The notes under the pieces were generated by a model. It had not been told where the DNA came from. It did no database searches and was given only the letters and a program-made list of their open reading frames with translations. From Triatoma infestans (lineage: Eukaryota > Arthropoda > Insecta > Hemiptera > Reduviidae), in assembly GCA_011037195.1 (NCBI GenBank), contig JAAEAF010000128.1, forward strand, positions 124,001 to 188,000: DNA of 64,000 nt, given 5' to 3'. The position numbers and the translations under genes were made by a program. This document shows, piece by piece, positions 13,350 through 24,859 of this stretch (positions are counted from its first letter, which is position 1; every line of letters starts with the position of its first letter).

Positions 13350-14254
13350 CCAGTATAATCCCAGCGAGTATATTAAAAATGATTTTCTTTTTACTTTATT
13401 ATTATTATTTTTTTAAGACATTTTTTAGCCCTTCTATTTATTTTTCAGTTTCTATCGCGCGGCCCAGTAAAAAAGGCTGCGCTGGCAATTGATGTTCGTT
13501 TAGCTGGATAAGCAGGGGGCACATGAGAACACAACTTCACCCCCCCCCCCCAATCCTTGATTATTGATTTCTAGGATATGTATTGTTTTGGACTGGGAAT
13601 TGTAATCTCAAAAATTATTATAGCAAAACATTTAAAACACTTTTTTCTTTCAAAAAGAAGTTTTCATGAAACATGTTTCATGTATTTTTTGAATTAAGTG
13701 GACCAGTTTTAAAGAAAACAGTGAGAGCGAATTTTGAGAATACCGTGTAAACTGAAAAATTAAAAAGTTTTTAGGAATTTTTTTTTTGGATTAGCTCTTA
13801 CAGTGACGGAAAATCTTTGTCTCGGATCTTTTGGCACTTTATCTATTTAAATATTTATTTATAATCAAAGGTTAAAGCCTAATACTAAAAAAATTACATT
13901 AACATTATGTTAAATAATAAATAAATAAATTTATACAAGCAATAGAGCAAACAAAATAATGTAATTGGAAAAACTAATTTATCTATATATATTATATGTA
14001 TATGCTTAATAATGCTTATTAATATAAAACTAAATAATATACCACTCTAAATATTAAGTGATCAAGCATAATCAAAATTGACTTGTCAGAATTTACAGTG
14101 TCAATAAAAAAAAATCTATGTTTACCTTGTTCCCTTAGTCTCAGTATTCTATTTATAGATGCTAAACAACTGTAATTATTCGGAATGTCAGGAGATTATG
14201 GGGTTTATAGCTTATAGAGTACATAAAAATTAATTGTAGAAGTTCAGGGCAATG

Positions 14255-14420
14255 AATACATAAGCGGAAAATAAATTTGAGCTTCTCGCGATCTTGTTCT
14301 TTTTAAGATAATACGTTCACACACGCTTAAAAAGAAAATGCTGTACCGGGATGTATTGACATTTTTTCGGTAAAAGCTCTAGGATTTTCTTTAGACTAGG
14401 AAAGCATTAATATTAGGCAT
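14255..14420 (-). mobile_element. Helentron-like left-part fragment
   Basis: Inverted, diverged match to the 5' part, including the TTTGAGCTTCTCG phrase and the TTCGGTAAAAGCTC phrase. Confidence 0.35.
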
Positions 14421-14499
14421 TAATATAGTATAAATGTAGCACTTCTATTTGTAATACTGATTTAGTTTATTATGACAACATGTACCAATTTGATTTATC

Positions 14500-14985
14500 A
14501 ATAGCAGCTGTGTCTTGGAGTTTGAACCGGCTAAGGATTAAAAGACATCAGGAAATAGTTTTCTGGGATCCGAAATATTTGCGAAAAGAATTTTTTTTGT
14601 TACGGAAAAATCACAAATTTTTTTATATTTCTTATCGCTTATAACTATACACTATATTTAAAAAGCAACAAGTTTGAAAAAAATCCATTACCTGGAAAAG
14701 CAACTTTACAGTTTTGGTTTTTCAGTATACCTTGCAATATTCTCCAAATTCAATGTTTTTTTTTAAACACTGTTCACACGCCAAAAATCTGTTTGAATTT
14801 TTTTTTCAGAAATACTGATTTTGAGAGAGTTCTGAGGGTTAAGTTGGATTCCGTAGGTTTACCTCATCACATTAGAAGGACGTCCCACCACTTGATGGGA
14901 ATTAAGGGAACTAAAAGTTCAGAAAAAAATTCTCATTGAAAACTACAGTAAGAGAAAGTTGTGTGTGTTCACAATAGACTTTTTT
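14500..14985 (+). mobile_element. Helentron-like element, degraded, with right end
   Basis: The right end AGTAAGAGAAAGTTGTGTGTG at 14946 and the following T run match the family. The interior before it is heavily rearranged. Confidence 0.4.
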
Positions 14986-14999
14986 TTTTAAACTAGACC

Positions 15000-16440
15000 A
15001 TTAACAATTATTTCAAATATCTGAATATTTGAAATAATGACTTTCGAATATATGTAAGTGTTTGCAAAAAGGGTCAGCTGAAAATTACTTGATGTACACT
15101 TATTAAAATTTGTGTCACACTACGAACCATTAATAATTTTAGTTTTTTTATTTTTTGTTTAATATTTCATTTTTCTCATTTTTTTTTTTATATATTTACT
15201 GAATTCGGAAGAATGTTTATTTGAGTTTTGATTATATTTGTTTTAGTACTTTTTTGAGTTACAGTTCTTAGCTTTTCTTTCTGGTCTACTTATTCACCGT
15301 GATCGAGCTTTTCTTTCTGGTCTACTTATTCACCGTGATCGGTAATTCCCATAAAGGCGCACATTCCAGTTTTGACTAATTAAGGCCGAATGGAATTAAA
15401 GAAAGAAAAATTGGTTTTAAATAAAATATTACTTGCGTAACAATAACTTTTATAATTGCTTGATATATTTTATTTTAATTGAAAAATTATATAAAGCATT
15501 TATGAATAATGACCGGTTTTTAACGAATCTTTTAATCTAATGCATTAAGTAAGAAGTAAAATAAACTAAAGCTTCACTTCAAATTAACCGAAAATGAGTC
15601 CTCTAAACGCTATTGTGACCCAAATAGCAATAACAACAAAATTACCTAAGAGTACCTGGTTAAAAGAAATTGAGGTCTATGCGATGGAAAAGAATTTGAC
15701 ACAAATGAATTGAACATGCCATATAACAAGACCAAATAAAAAACAAAATATTTAGCTTTGATTGAACCTCTATAATTTATCCACTCTAGATATACTAATT
15801 TTTTTTAATTTAATAAGAAAAAAAAGATTGCAACTTTTCAACTATCCTGGAACAACTTCCAAATTTCAGTTGTTTTTAATCTTAGAAAGTTGTTTCTAAT
15901 CTTCTAAAGAGATGTTTAGACGTTAAAGCCGATGAAAAAGTGCATTCTTAAAAATATTACTTATATAGTACTATAATATTCAATGTAATATATTAGGAGG
16001 GCTCCACTCCCCTGGCGTCTAACCCCCAGGTTGGAGGCTAGCCAAAACTGATAACAAAATTAAATCCTTTCACCGCTTTCGTCAGTACCGAAGTTAGGAG
16101 CCGATCATTGAAAATAATTGATCTGTATTACATTTTTTTGCACTTCAACGTCCTCTTCAATTGAAACAATAAGCTGCATATTCAGATTTTACGGGTTTAT
16201 TATACTCTGTTGTCAAGCACTCTTATGTTATAAATATTCCTCTTGATTTTCATGTACATTTTTCAATGCTCGGTATTTTTTCACATAAGGGTTATGTTTT
16301 TGCTAAAATTTTCGTTGCTAAATCAGTCGTACATGGCATTCCAGTTATATGCCCAATCTACCGGATAGGGGATTCATCCCTTAACGTTCTCTACAAAACT
16401 CAGTGTGTAAACTGAATTTGTTCTGTGCAAGTATTTATCA
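15000..16440. other. no gene seen
   Basis: Apart from the 36-bp duplication the region is AT-rich without coherent ORFs. A short GC-richer patch at 16005-16045 was not identified. Confidence 0.6.
15270..15341 (+). repeat. perfect 36-bp tandem duplication
   Basis: Two identical units starting AGCTTTTCTTTCTGGTCTAC at 15270 and 15306, ending GTGATCG. No mismatches, so recent. Confidence 0.95.
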
Positions 16441-16454
16441 CACTGTGTGACAAA

Positions 16455-16500
16455 CGCATCCTGAAGATGGGCGAACGCCCGAAACCGGTCGACGACCACA
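16455..16500 (+). ncRNA. hammerhead-ribozyme-like core, copy A
   Basis: CTGAAGA (fits CUGANGA), stem GGGCG/CGCCC (16469-16480), GAAAC at 16481, short loop and GTC at 16488. One unpaired base sits between CUGANGA and the stem, unlike the textbook fold, and stem I pairs poorly. Activity is unproven. Confidence 0.35.
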
Positions 16501-16563
16501 ATGAAGCAGGCTATCACGGAAAATGTCTCTGATGCTTTCCATCTCTGCGGAATCAACCACAAC

Positions 16564-16715
16564 AAATATATAAACTGTATGACATATATATGTATAACTT
16601 TTATATATATATATATAAAGCTTACAACAAATATATAAAGGTATATATAAACTGTATAACATATATTTATATATATAAGTTGATGACAAAATTAAACTAT
16701 ATATATATATTCTAT
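16564..16715. repeat. TA-rich low-complexity tract
   Basis: Runs of TATATA broken by AACTGTAT and AAGCTT. It lies just after hammerhead-like copy A. Confidence 0.85.
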
Positions 16716-17239
16716 ATAGAATATTATAATAAAGAACTGCTTCATTCATGCATCCAAATAATTTTTGGTATTGTCCAGCATCAAATCCATTTCTTATTAA
16801 TCACTGCACCACAGTGACTGAACCCCCAGCTATTTGAAAAAAAAAATTAAATAAAAAAGTAGCAAAATTTTCTTATTTGATTTTATTTTCTTTCATATTT
16901 CAATTTCAAAAAAATATTTTCATTTTTATATTAGTTAGGAACATAAGTCACAGTAAAAATTGTATATACTGGCCTGATCTAATAATAAAGATCAGTAGTA
17001 CAATCGGAGAATCAGACATAAAAGAATAGGAACGTATATCAGTATAGGCTCATTTAATATGTTCGTACAATGAATTGTACACTAAGTGAATTGCATGTGT
17101 TTCAGGAGATGTATAAAAAAGTAGGAAGTTGGGGGTTCACAGTTGGGAGTCGCGCTGGAGAATTTAGTATATATATATAAAAAAATTCTTTGTGTTAGTA
17201 TAGAAAAGTGTATGTTTTTATTAACTTTTTTAAAAAAGA

Positions 17240-18145
17240 GTGGGGGTTACATGCGCGATGAACATTACTTACGATCTACGAACGAACTTACCCGATCTTA
17301 CCCAGAGTTGTTTTTAGCCAATGTTCTCTGTGTGCGTGCGCGCGCGTGTGTGTGTATGTATGTGAACACCATAGCTCAAAAACGAAAAACCGTAGAAAGT
17401 TGAAACTTAATATTCCGTTTAGGTATCACCATGAGATCTGACCCTACGTTATCTGTCGAAATTCCTCAACCGAAAGTACCACTTTACTAGTTGATTTTTT
17501 TACTTTTTTGCAATTTTCTCAAAAATGGCTACGACGATTTTCTTGAAATTTGGTATATGAACTATAGATACAAAGATCTACAACTTCTATTTGAAACATT
17601 TCTCCAAAAAATTCATTTAAAGGCAGTTTTGAAGGAGGGGTTGGGTTAGGTTTCAATCTAAAGTTCTATTTCGGTTCACTATACAATTCTGTCACCTAAA
17701 TAATATTAATAAGAATATAATATGTTGTTGAAATTCCGAGTTTGAAAAAATCCGGAAGTGCGTTTACTTTACCACTTTACTAAATAAGTTTTTCACTTTT
17801 TCGCCATTTTCTCAAAAATTGCTCCGACAATTTTTTTGAATCTTCTTACATAAACTAAACATACAGAGATCTATAACTTTTATTTGAAACATTTGTCTGG
17901 TAAAATTCATTTAAGGGCACTTTTAGGGGAGGGATGGGGTTATATTATTCTCTAAAGTGCTCTCATATTTGATTATACAATTCTATCATCCAAACAAAAT
18001 TAATTAGAAATAAATAGATGGCCAAAATTCTGAGTTTCAAGAAAATAGTAAACCGGAAGTGCGCTTTTACTGAACATTTTTTTCAGTTTTCGAAGAATTT
18101 CATTAAATTTGATACACAACCTATAAAATTTGTCAATTATCATTT
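17240..18145 (+). mobile_element. Helentron-like element with two tandem units
   Basis: Follows the reference from the GT-rich microsatellite (17328-17360) to GAGAACTGAGTAA at 18139, where it is cut by a SINE. Its two internal units are about 293 bp apart. Confidence 0.65.
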
Positions 18146-18359
18146 TGAGAACTGAGTAATGGTCATTGCCGCCCGAGCCTTCTCAGTGCACTGCCGGCCT
18201 CCGGATGGCGTTCTCTCGTTACAGACAACACTGCCCATCACCGGACAGTGTGCTGTAAGGGCTCCTAGGAAGAAAAACCTAAGGGCAGCAAAGCTGGACA
18301 CGAACCCGAGTCCTCCGCGTGGGACTCCAATGCACTATCCACTGAGCTAATCCCTTCCC
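18146..18359 (-). mobile_element. tRNA-derived SINE, family 1
   Basis: On the minus strand: GGGAAGGGATTAGCTCAGTGG (A box), then GGTTCGTGTCC (B box), then a body containing CCGGTGATGGGCAGTG and GGAGGCCGGCAGTGC, ending ATGACCAT. Other copies are at 42410, 54048 and 59540. It interrupts a Helentron-like element at GAGTAA. Confidence 0.8.
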
Positions 18360-18369
18360 TAATAGATTT

Positions 18370-20320
18370 ATTCTTAATTTAACATTTTAATTGTAGGAGA
18401 GGGATGCAAGTTTTTACCTGGCTCCTGGCTTACTTCATGATTTCTAACTAGCCAAGCTACTAATTATGATAGGTAATGTAAGTATTTAAAAAAAAAAAGT
18501 TGAACCCCCACATATCCAAGTCACGAGCTGCCACTGCTGCACCATAATTTTTAATATTTACTTACCTGGAAAATGTTTTCTTACAAATTCGATAATTTAT
18601 TCAAAGAAGTTATTACATACTCGTTATAATAACGTTTAATAAAAACTGATTCTATTGGTCCATTTATATAACGAAAATTAGAAGCAATCAATGAAAAATC
18701 TTGAGCGCTTTGCCATTGGAAGAAATTTCCTTTACTGTCAAATTAATAGCAATAATAAAGATTTATCCTTCCTTTATAATAATGCAGTTAAAAGTGAAAG
18801 CTGAACAATTTGTAAGGAAGAACCGAAAATAGATATGTCATCCTACATCAAGGTGAACACATATCTGACAATAATACTTATGGCATGGGAAGTGAAATAC
18901 TCCATCCTATCTTCCTTAATTCCGTTTTCCATCATAAATTATAGATAGACATTGTGACCAATGAGGAAGTTCTGAGATAACGATATCACTTACAACGACC
19001 CAGTTTGCCTTGATGGTGAAACACTTTCAAACTTGCACACTAGTTATTATTGTTTCTAGTTGAGGTTACTAGAAGTAAATTTCATTAATTGTCAATGTAC
19101 TTCTTTCTCTCATCGGTCAAACAGATTTAAGGATGCATTATATAAGAATGAAATTAATCCTGTTCAAATAAGAGTATCTCCTAAATTAATAGGAGGTGTT
19201 AAAACTTTAATTTCCTGGCAAACACACATTGCATACTACTGCTTTCACATTTCTAGAAAGAACTTCCTGATTTTATACTGTAATTCTGAGTGCGAACAAA
19301 GCTGTGTTAATTATGTTTAACACCCATTATACTAAAAATCAGTTTTTGTTTTGCTGGGAAAAAATTTCACAATTCTCTGGAAACTTATTAATCCCAAAGA
19401 ACCATTTTTCATCGGTCAGTAAAAATTTAAATACAAGAATTATGTGCATTATGAAATTATGAACTATTTGCAAAGCAAATGTGTGACTGCATAGTTATTA
19501 CATAAAAAAAAAATAAAGCAGTGGAAGCTGTAATGACTAAAGTGGCAACAAGTTAATCTACTTGAAACCAGTTCATACATGAACTTGACTTCAACTACTT
19601 CATCGTATCACATGTTTATAATCCAAATAATTGTTATATTGTTATTAAACTACAACATACTAAGTTGTCTACAACTTTTAGACTTTTTTTTCCTACAAAA
19701 ATAGTATAAAAGATAGAAAAAAAGAGGCCACATAATATTGACATGTTTAAAATATTTGTTATAGGATAATAATAAGGTTTCAATATGTTCAACAGTTGAT
19801 AAATTTATTTAAGAGTAATTTTAATCCCTTGTAGGTCGATAATTGAAATCTTGAATTTTTTCTAGAAAAACGGTAAAAAATGCAAAATCTCATTTCTTTT
19901 TAATTGCTTTATATATATAGATATGGAATATCTTTGAAAAAAAATATTTTACATGTCAAATAAAAATTTTCTTTTGTATGTTAAAGGCCATGAAACATTA
20001 TATTCTATCTGGAAAATTATACTTGTTCTAAGCGTTAGGTTAATGAACTTTTTTTTGTTATTAAACCTTAGAACTGGACGTAACCGGTGTTATTTCGAAA
20101 TTAAATGAAGTACCACTTGTGTTTGGAATGTAGTACATATTATTAATATTTTCAGTTATATTGGACAAAATAATCTTATAAATATCATTTTGTAAATATT
20201 ATAATAATATAGGCAAATCTTTCGCGATGAAACGTATATATAGTTATTTGTAATTTTCAATTATTTTCTCGCAAAATAATTCGTCATAAATGAATGATAC
20301 TCTACAAATTTTGGCTGCAC
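18370..20320. other. no gene recognised
   Basis: An 86-codon ORF at 19060-19320 has no family resemblance or splice context. The rest is AT-rich and stop-dense. Confidence 0.55.
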
Positions 20321-20329
20321 TACTGGTTT

Positions 20330-20705
20330 AGCTAGCAACATTGCCTGTTAGAAAAGGCATAAGAAGACCAATGTCTGCCAATAAACGAGCACAAAATCGT
20401 CTAACAAATTAGCTCCTTCGGAAGATTTACTTTACGGCGATCTGGAAGGCCAGCTTACTGGTCCCTGTCTCCCGAACATCTCATTCACTTTTCTCCTTGC
20501 CAGATTTAACCCCTCTTGGATTTTTTTGGGGGGATGTATCAAAGAAAAAATTTATGTCAGGGAACCAACAACTCCAGAAGTACTTAGAGAAGACTTAATC
20601 CAAACCTGCTTAGCAATTCCGGCAGACATGATACGATTAGCAACTTCATCTGTTGGGCAGCGACAGCGCCTGTGCTGGTTAAGCCGAGGAGGTCATTTTG
20701 AATAA
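20330..20705 (+). mobile_element. Tc1/mariner (IS630) superfamily transposase C-terminal fragment
   Basis: Reads PDLTPLDFFWG (region of a catalytic Asp, frameshifted in a G run at 20527-20532), IKEKIYVREPTTPEVL and RQRLCWLSRGGHFE before a stop at 20702. This ending is typical of Tc1/Tc3-like insect elements. Confidence 0.65.
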
Positions 20706-20914
20706 ATAGGAAATATTTTTTTATCGATTTTTGTAAATAAACTGGAAAATTGTTTTGTTTTAATGATGTATAACCTGATTTTTAATTCCCTAATGGTTCT
20801 AAAATAGGTTTTAAGTGTTATCAGCATTTGAACTCTCTTATTTATTAGAAATTAGTAAGAAAATCCGCTTTTAATAGTAGTTTATGAAACAAAGAAATGG
20901 AAAAAGAAGACGAA

Positions 20915-21200
20915 AATTTAATCTTTATGATTGAATATCTCGGCAACGGTTTGAAATACTGAAGTGAAATTAACGCCATTTTCTTTCAATACAGTAGTAA
21001 AAAGTGGGAATCAAAAGGAAATCGCAACATTCAATCACCGATTCAGGTGTAAGGCGGCAATAAAATCAAATAACATTAACACCATCATAAACTAGAGCGC
21101 CAAACTTCAACAAACGTTATGTTCACTTTTTTGGTATCTTTCTTCGTTTAAGAGTTATTTCAAAAGTGGCCCGATTAAATGAGACACCCTATACATATGT
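20915..21200 (+). repeat. Tc1-like element end, copy 1
   Basis: From TTGAATATCTCGGCAACGGT to GAGACACCCTATACATA. The same sequence recurs at 56925-57213. The closing GRGACACCC-TATA phrase is a common Tc1-like terminus. Confidence 0.6.
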
Positions 21201-21669
21201 ATATTTGAAACAAACTATTATTATTTTCAAATAATAGCATTCTTAACAATGCGACAAAAATTTCATTATTGCTATTAAAAATTTTATTAAGTTCATAATC
21301 AAATCATAGATTCATTTATTATTTCTAATCCTATGTTTATTTTGTTTTTTGTTGCTTGTTTTACTAGAGTTATGAATTATGTACTCTACACATTTACGAG
21401 CCCCGAGTATTTTGTTATTTTAAGTGAAAAAATAATTAACAAAATTATTTGATTAGAATGTCAAGTGCCCATAATATACAAAAATATTTGTTGCTTATTT
21501 ATATTGTCTAATTTATTAATTTTATATTCATTTAACAAACAAGTATTAACAAGAATTAGAATTTTATTCACAACCAAAGAATTTTTATTTAAATATTTTT
21601 GTGTCATTGTGGTATATACATTTTCTTATATTCGATAAATAAATAAATAGAAATTTTCCTTTTTATGAA

Positions 21670-21960
21670 GTTTTTATAAAATGTAGTGTGAAACATTCAT
21701 ACGACTTTCTCTTTCTCTTGTTAATATAATTATATAAAAAATGACACATTTTCTTTTAACTCCAAATTTTGTTATTTGTCCTAAATATATTGGAGCTGGG
21801 AGGGGGGCACCAACCTACTAACCCAAGATGGTAGGGAAGTGAAGAGCGCGCTAAGAACATAATGTGTAATTTAATGCTACATACTCCGCTAGTATCGAGC
21901 GGTTGGTGGATATTGATAGCGGAATTTCACAAATAAGAAACAAAAATGTAACTTAATTAA
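21670..21960 (-). mobile_element. Helentron-like right arm, divergent interior
   Basis: Right end GTGTGAAACATTCATACGAC / CTTTCTCTTTCTC, followed by an interior shared with 34122-34380 but not with the reference copy. Confidence 0.45.
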
Positions 21961-22374
21961 ATAGTACTGCACATTCAAGTAATTCGGATTATTATCTCTA
22001 AAATTGGCATTAAGTTTACATTAAGAACCTATCCTGAAATATTCTCTAGAAACAGATCCCTGTATTTCACAATTTTCTTTCACAAAAATAAAAAAACATG
22101 CAAGAGAAACAATAAATGAATACTTATATCAAACATTTTATCATAATAGCTTATTGGAACTCTCGTTGAAAGTTTTTATTTACTTAATTGTACCATATTA
22201 TGCTGATTTGTTCTTTTTCTTTCCAAATTTAGAAAGTAATTTGTTTAAATGTTCTACATTCATAGCCATAATTAAAATTTTAAACAAGATTCAGTTGTTC
22301 TTAAAATAATAATTAAAAATTATGAAAAAAGGCAGAACATTCATTAAACCTTTTAAGTTTACGTTAGAACTGTG

Positions 22375-23327
22375 CCGTTTGTGCGCGCGGTTCTCATTAA
22401 GCGAAATCATGCCTTTAGTCAAGAGTCCACGACATTTCGTTCGAATGGCAGGCATCACTTTTTTGTGAGCATATTATTGTAATACTGGCTGTAGATGGTT
22501 CGTTGATCTTTGAGATAGTCACAATAAATAGGCCCCTGCGAATCCCAGAATACTGTAAGCAAGACTTTACCTGCAGAGGCTGGGTCTTGAATTTCTTTCG
22601 AGGGGGAGAACCCTTATGCTTTCACTCAAGTCTTTGACGCTTAAACTCCGGCTCAAAATGGTGTATCCATATTTCATTACATGTTACAATTCTACTAAAA
22701 AAATCTTTTTCAATTATACATCATTCTTTCAACTCTTTGATTTGAAACCTGGTTTCTTTGTGGGCGTCTGTAAGTTGTCTTGGAACCCATCTCGCACAAG
22801 TTCTCTTGTACTGCACCTTTTTTGAATAACGTTATCACAGTTCCAACACTCGCGTGCACTTCTTCAGCTATCAGTTCAACAGTAATACACCTGTTGTCCT
22901 GAATTAACGCCTTAATGCGAGATTCTAGGGAGGAAGTTGCAGCTTCAACCGGTCGTCCACTTCGCTGCACGTCGCAGACACTTACACGGCCACTTTTAAA
23001 CTGTTCTACCCATTTGCAAACGTTCTAACGGTTCAAACAATTATTCTCGTACACTTTTAACGTTCTTTCGTGGATTCAATACCTTTGATAACCTCTGTAA
23101 CTAAAAATCTAATCACAAAGCGTTGTTCTTCCAAGGTGCAATCACGAGCGGACTCGCCATTGTTAACTGAACACATTTGAGGTTATCTTACCAAATACTC
23201 TCGAACAGCTGATGAGAAACCAAGCACATTGATGCCAACTTGACACACTGAAACTATTTTATTGATTAAACAAACCGTTTCTGAGCTACAGCGATTTGTC
23301 TCGTTACTCATTGAATAACCCTCGTAT
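22375..23327 (-). mobile_element. mariner-family transposon, 3'-truncated and inactive
   Basis: Terminus GAGGGTTATTCAATGAGTAA (complement near 23307-23326), then a start MASPLV at 23163, a helix-turn-helix part with SGRPVEAAT (22960-22934; ORF 22970-22710), and further on DSPGP/GLLTKG-like catalytic text to about 22380. The last third and the other end are missing. Different subfamily from the 12.2 kb copy. Confidence 0.75.
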
Positions 23328-23334
23328 ATAGTCA

Positions 23335-23720
23335 GTATACCAAATTTAATGAAACCAGTCGATGTTTCTATAAAGAAAATCGCAGAAAACTGAAAAAACT
23401 GTTCAGTAAAAGCGCACTTCCGGTCAACCGATTTTTTTCAAACCCTGAATTTTGGCAACATATTTAATTCTAATTAATATTATATGGATGATAGAAACGT
23501 ATATAATTTAAAATAGTCCTTAAGAGGAAGGTTTAAACTTCTGCGATTTTCGCTTTTTGAGTCAAGATGGCAACACACACACAGAGAACATTTGCTAAAA
23601 ATATTTTTTCGTATAATCAGGGGACCTCATACCATGCATTTTCAGGGGAAACTCAACTTTGAAAATTTGAACAATCGCAATACTCCCTCTTACACTGGTA
23701 AAAATGAAACATGTATTTTG
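23335..23720 (-). mobile_element. Helentron-like element abutting a mariner end
   Basis: Inverted interior and 5' part (GGTCAACCGATTTTTTTCA; CAACTTTGAAAATTTG), to a left end near 23700. It begins within a few bases of the mariner terminus at 23327, suggesting the mariner landed in it. Confidence 0.5.
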
Positions 23721-24019
23721 ACAACACATTTAACATTTTTTACTCTGCTGTTTCGACATCGAATATAAGAGCTGCATGCTACACATACATTTGGTAATAT
23801 GAGAAGCAAGGACATGGGCATTCTATCCTTGGCAATTCTAACCAGCTATCCCTGGAACTTGTTAATCAATTTTTTTGGAGACAGACGCCGTCAGGGTAAA
23901 AAATGAAGTTATTTTAAATGAAAGGATTATCAGATGTTTTAATGGCAATTCTTCCTTCCTGCTTAAAATAAAGATTGCCTCACCCTTAACATATCCAATC
24001 AGAATGGTGTTTCAATAGT

Positions 24020-24222
24020 TGAGGCGGGTTTGATCTAGTGGTTATGTGCTTGGACTTTATGTAACCAGGAGGTCTCCAGTTCGAGGCCCGCGTACAACTG
24101 CTAAATTTATATTAGTTCAAAAAATGTTAATTGTAAAGTATGTGCTTTCACTCTTGTCACCTAATTTGGTAATTGAACGTTAAGCCCTCCTGAAAAGTAG
24201 GCATTATGTTTTAACTTTACTA
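24020..24222 (+). mobile_element. tRNA-derived SINE, family 2, with perfect target duplication
   Basis: GGCGGGTTTGATCTAGTGG (A box 24031-24041) and AGTTCGAGGCCC (B box 24079-24090) followed by an unrelated body ending near TATGTTTTAACTTTACTA. GTGTTTCAATAGT flanks it on both sides (24007-24019 and 24223-24235). Confidence 0.8.
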
Positions 24223-24726
24223 GTGTTTCAATAGTGGTGGAATGGTCCCCCCATTAAACTGACAAGAAAGTCTTTTAAATAGTAAGAAAATGCCATTTTG
24301 TGCTTTGTATCACTCAGATTACTGAGAATTAATGAAAAAAGGATTCCACAATCGAGAATCAAAGGCAATTTCTTGGCCTAATACTGTACAAAGTAATGCG
24401 GTTCAGATTCCTTATAATAATTTAAATGTCCTTAATTTATAAGTATCAAGCTGAGACAGCAGCTCGAAAGATTCTTGTGAGACCTCGACATCACTTTGGA
24501 GAGAAAAAATGTTCCGGTATTTAAATAAATAGATGTTTGTATACACATAGCAAGATTGCATGTAGGATTTACAATCTGTTGCATAAATACCTGAACTTAG
24601 AAGAAAATAGAAAATAACTGATTTTATAAAATAGATCAAATAATAAGTGCTTGGTTGAACCGAACTAACAAGTGTGAGTGTAACAGAAACATTAGTTGAA
24701 GTGAACTCTCTACACTAACTTGGTGT

Positions 24727-24775
24727 ATTTGCTCTGACGATGGATGAAAATCCGAAACCGGTCAGGAACAATAAA
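24727..24775 (+). ncRNA. hammerhead-ribozyme-like core, copy B
   Basis: CTGACGA (24734), stem GGAT/ATCC around GAAA (24742-24753), GAAAC (24754), GTC (24761). Bases next to the core (TTTGCT before, AGGAAC after) could form a weak stem I. A repeat shared with 32105-32160 follows. Confidence 0.4.
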
Positions 24776-24859
24776 ATATATATGCTACGACGGATAAAAT
24801 ACCAGGTGTTATCCAGCATTGCGGACCCATCCACATATTCAAAAATATTTTTAGTTGCA

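Larger units (their letters stand above)
12157..13353 (-). mobile_element. mariner-family transposon, full length, inactive
   Basis: Inverted ends GTGTAACAAAAGTCTG (12161-12176 and complement at 13334-13349) next to TA dinucleotides, 1.2 kb overall, the usual mariner length. The minus strand encodes VAYSPDLAPSDYHLFRPWP near 12440-12390, the region of the last catalytic Asp, and then HRTVGSQMGSN. Stops and frameshifts break the transposase. Confidence 0.85.

Noticed and set aside
16564..16715. Multiple TATA boxes
   Set aside because: A long TA-rich low-complexity tract with no initiator or exon; it explains the TATA strings by itself.
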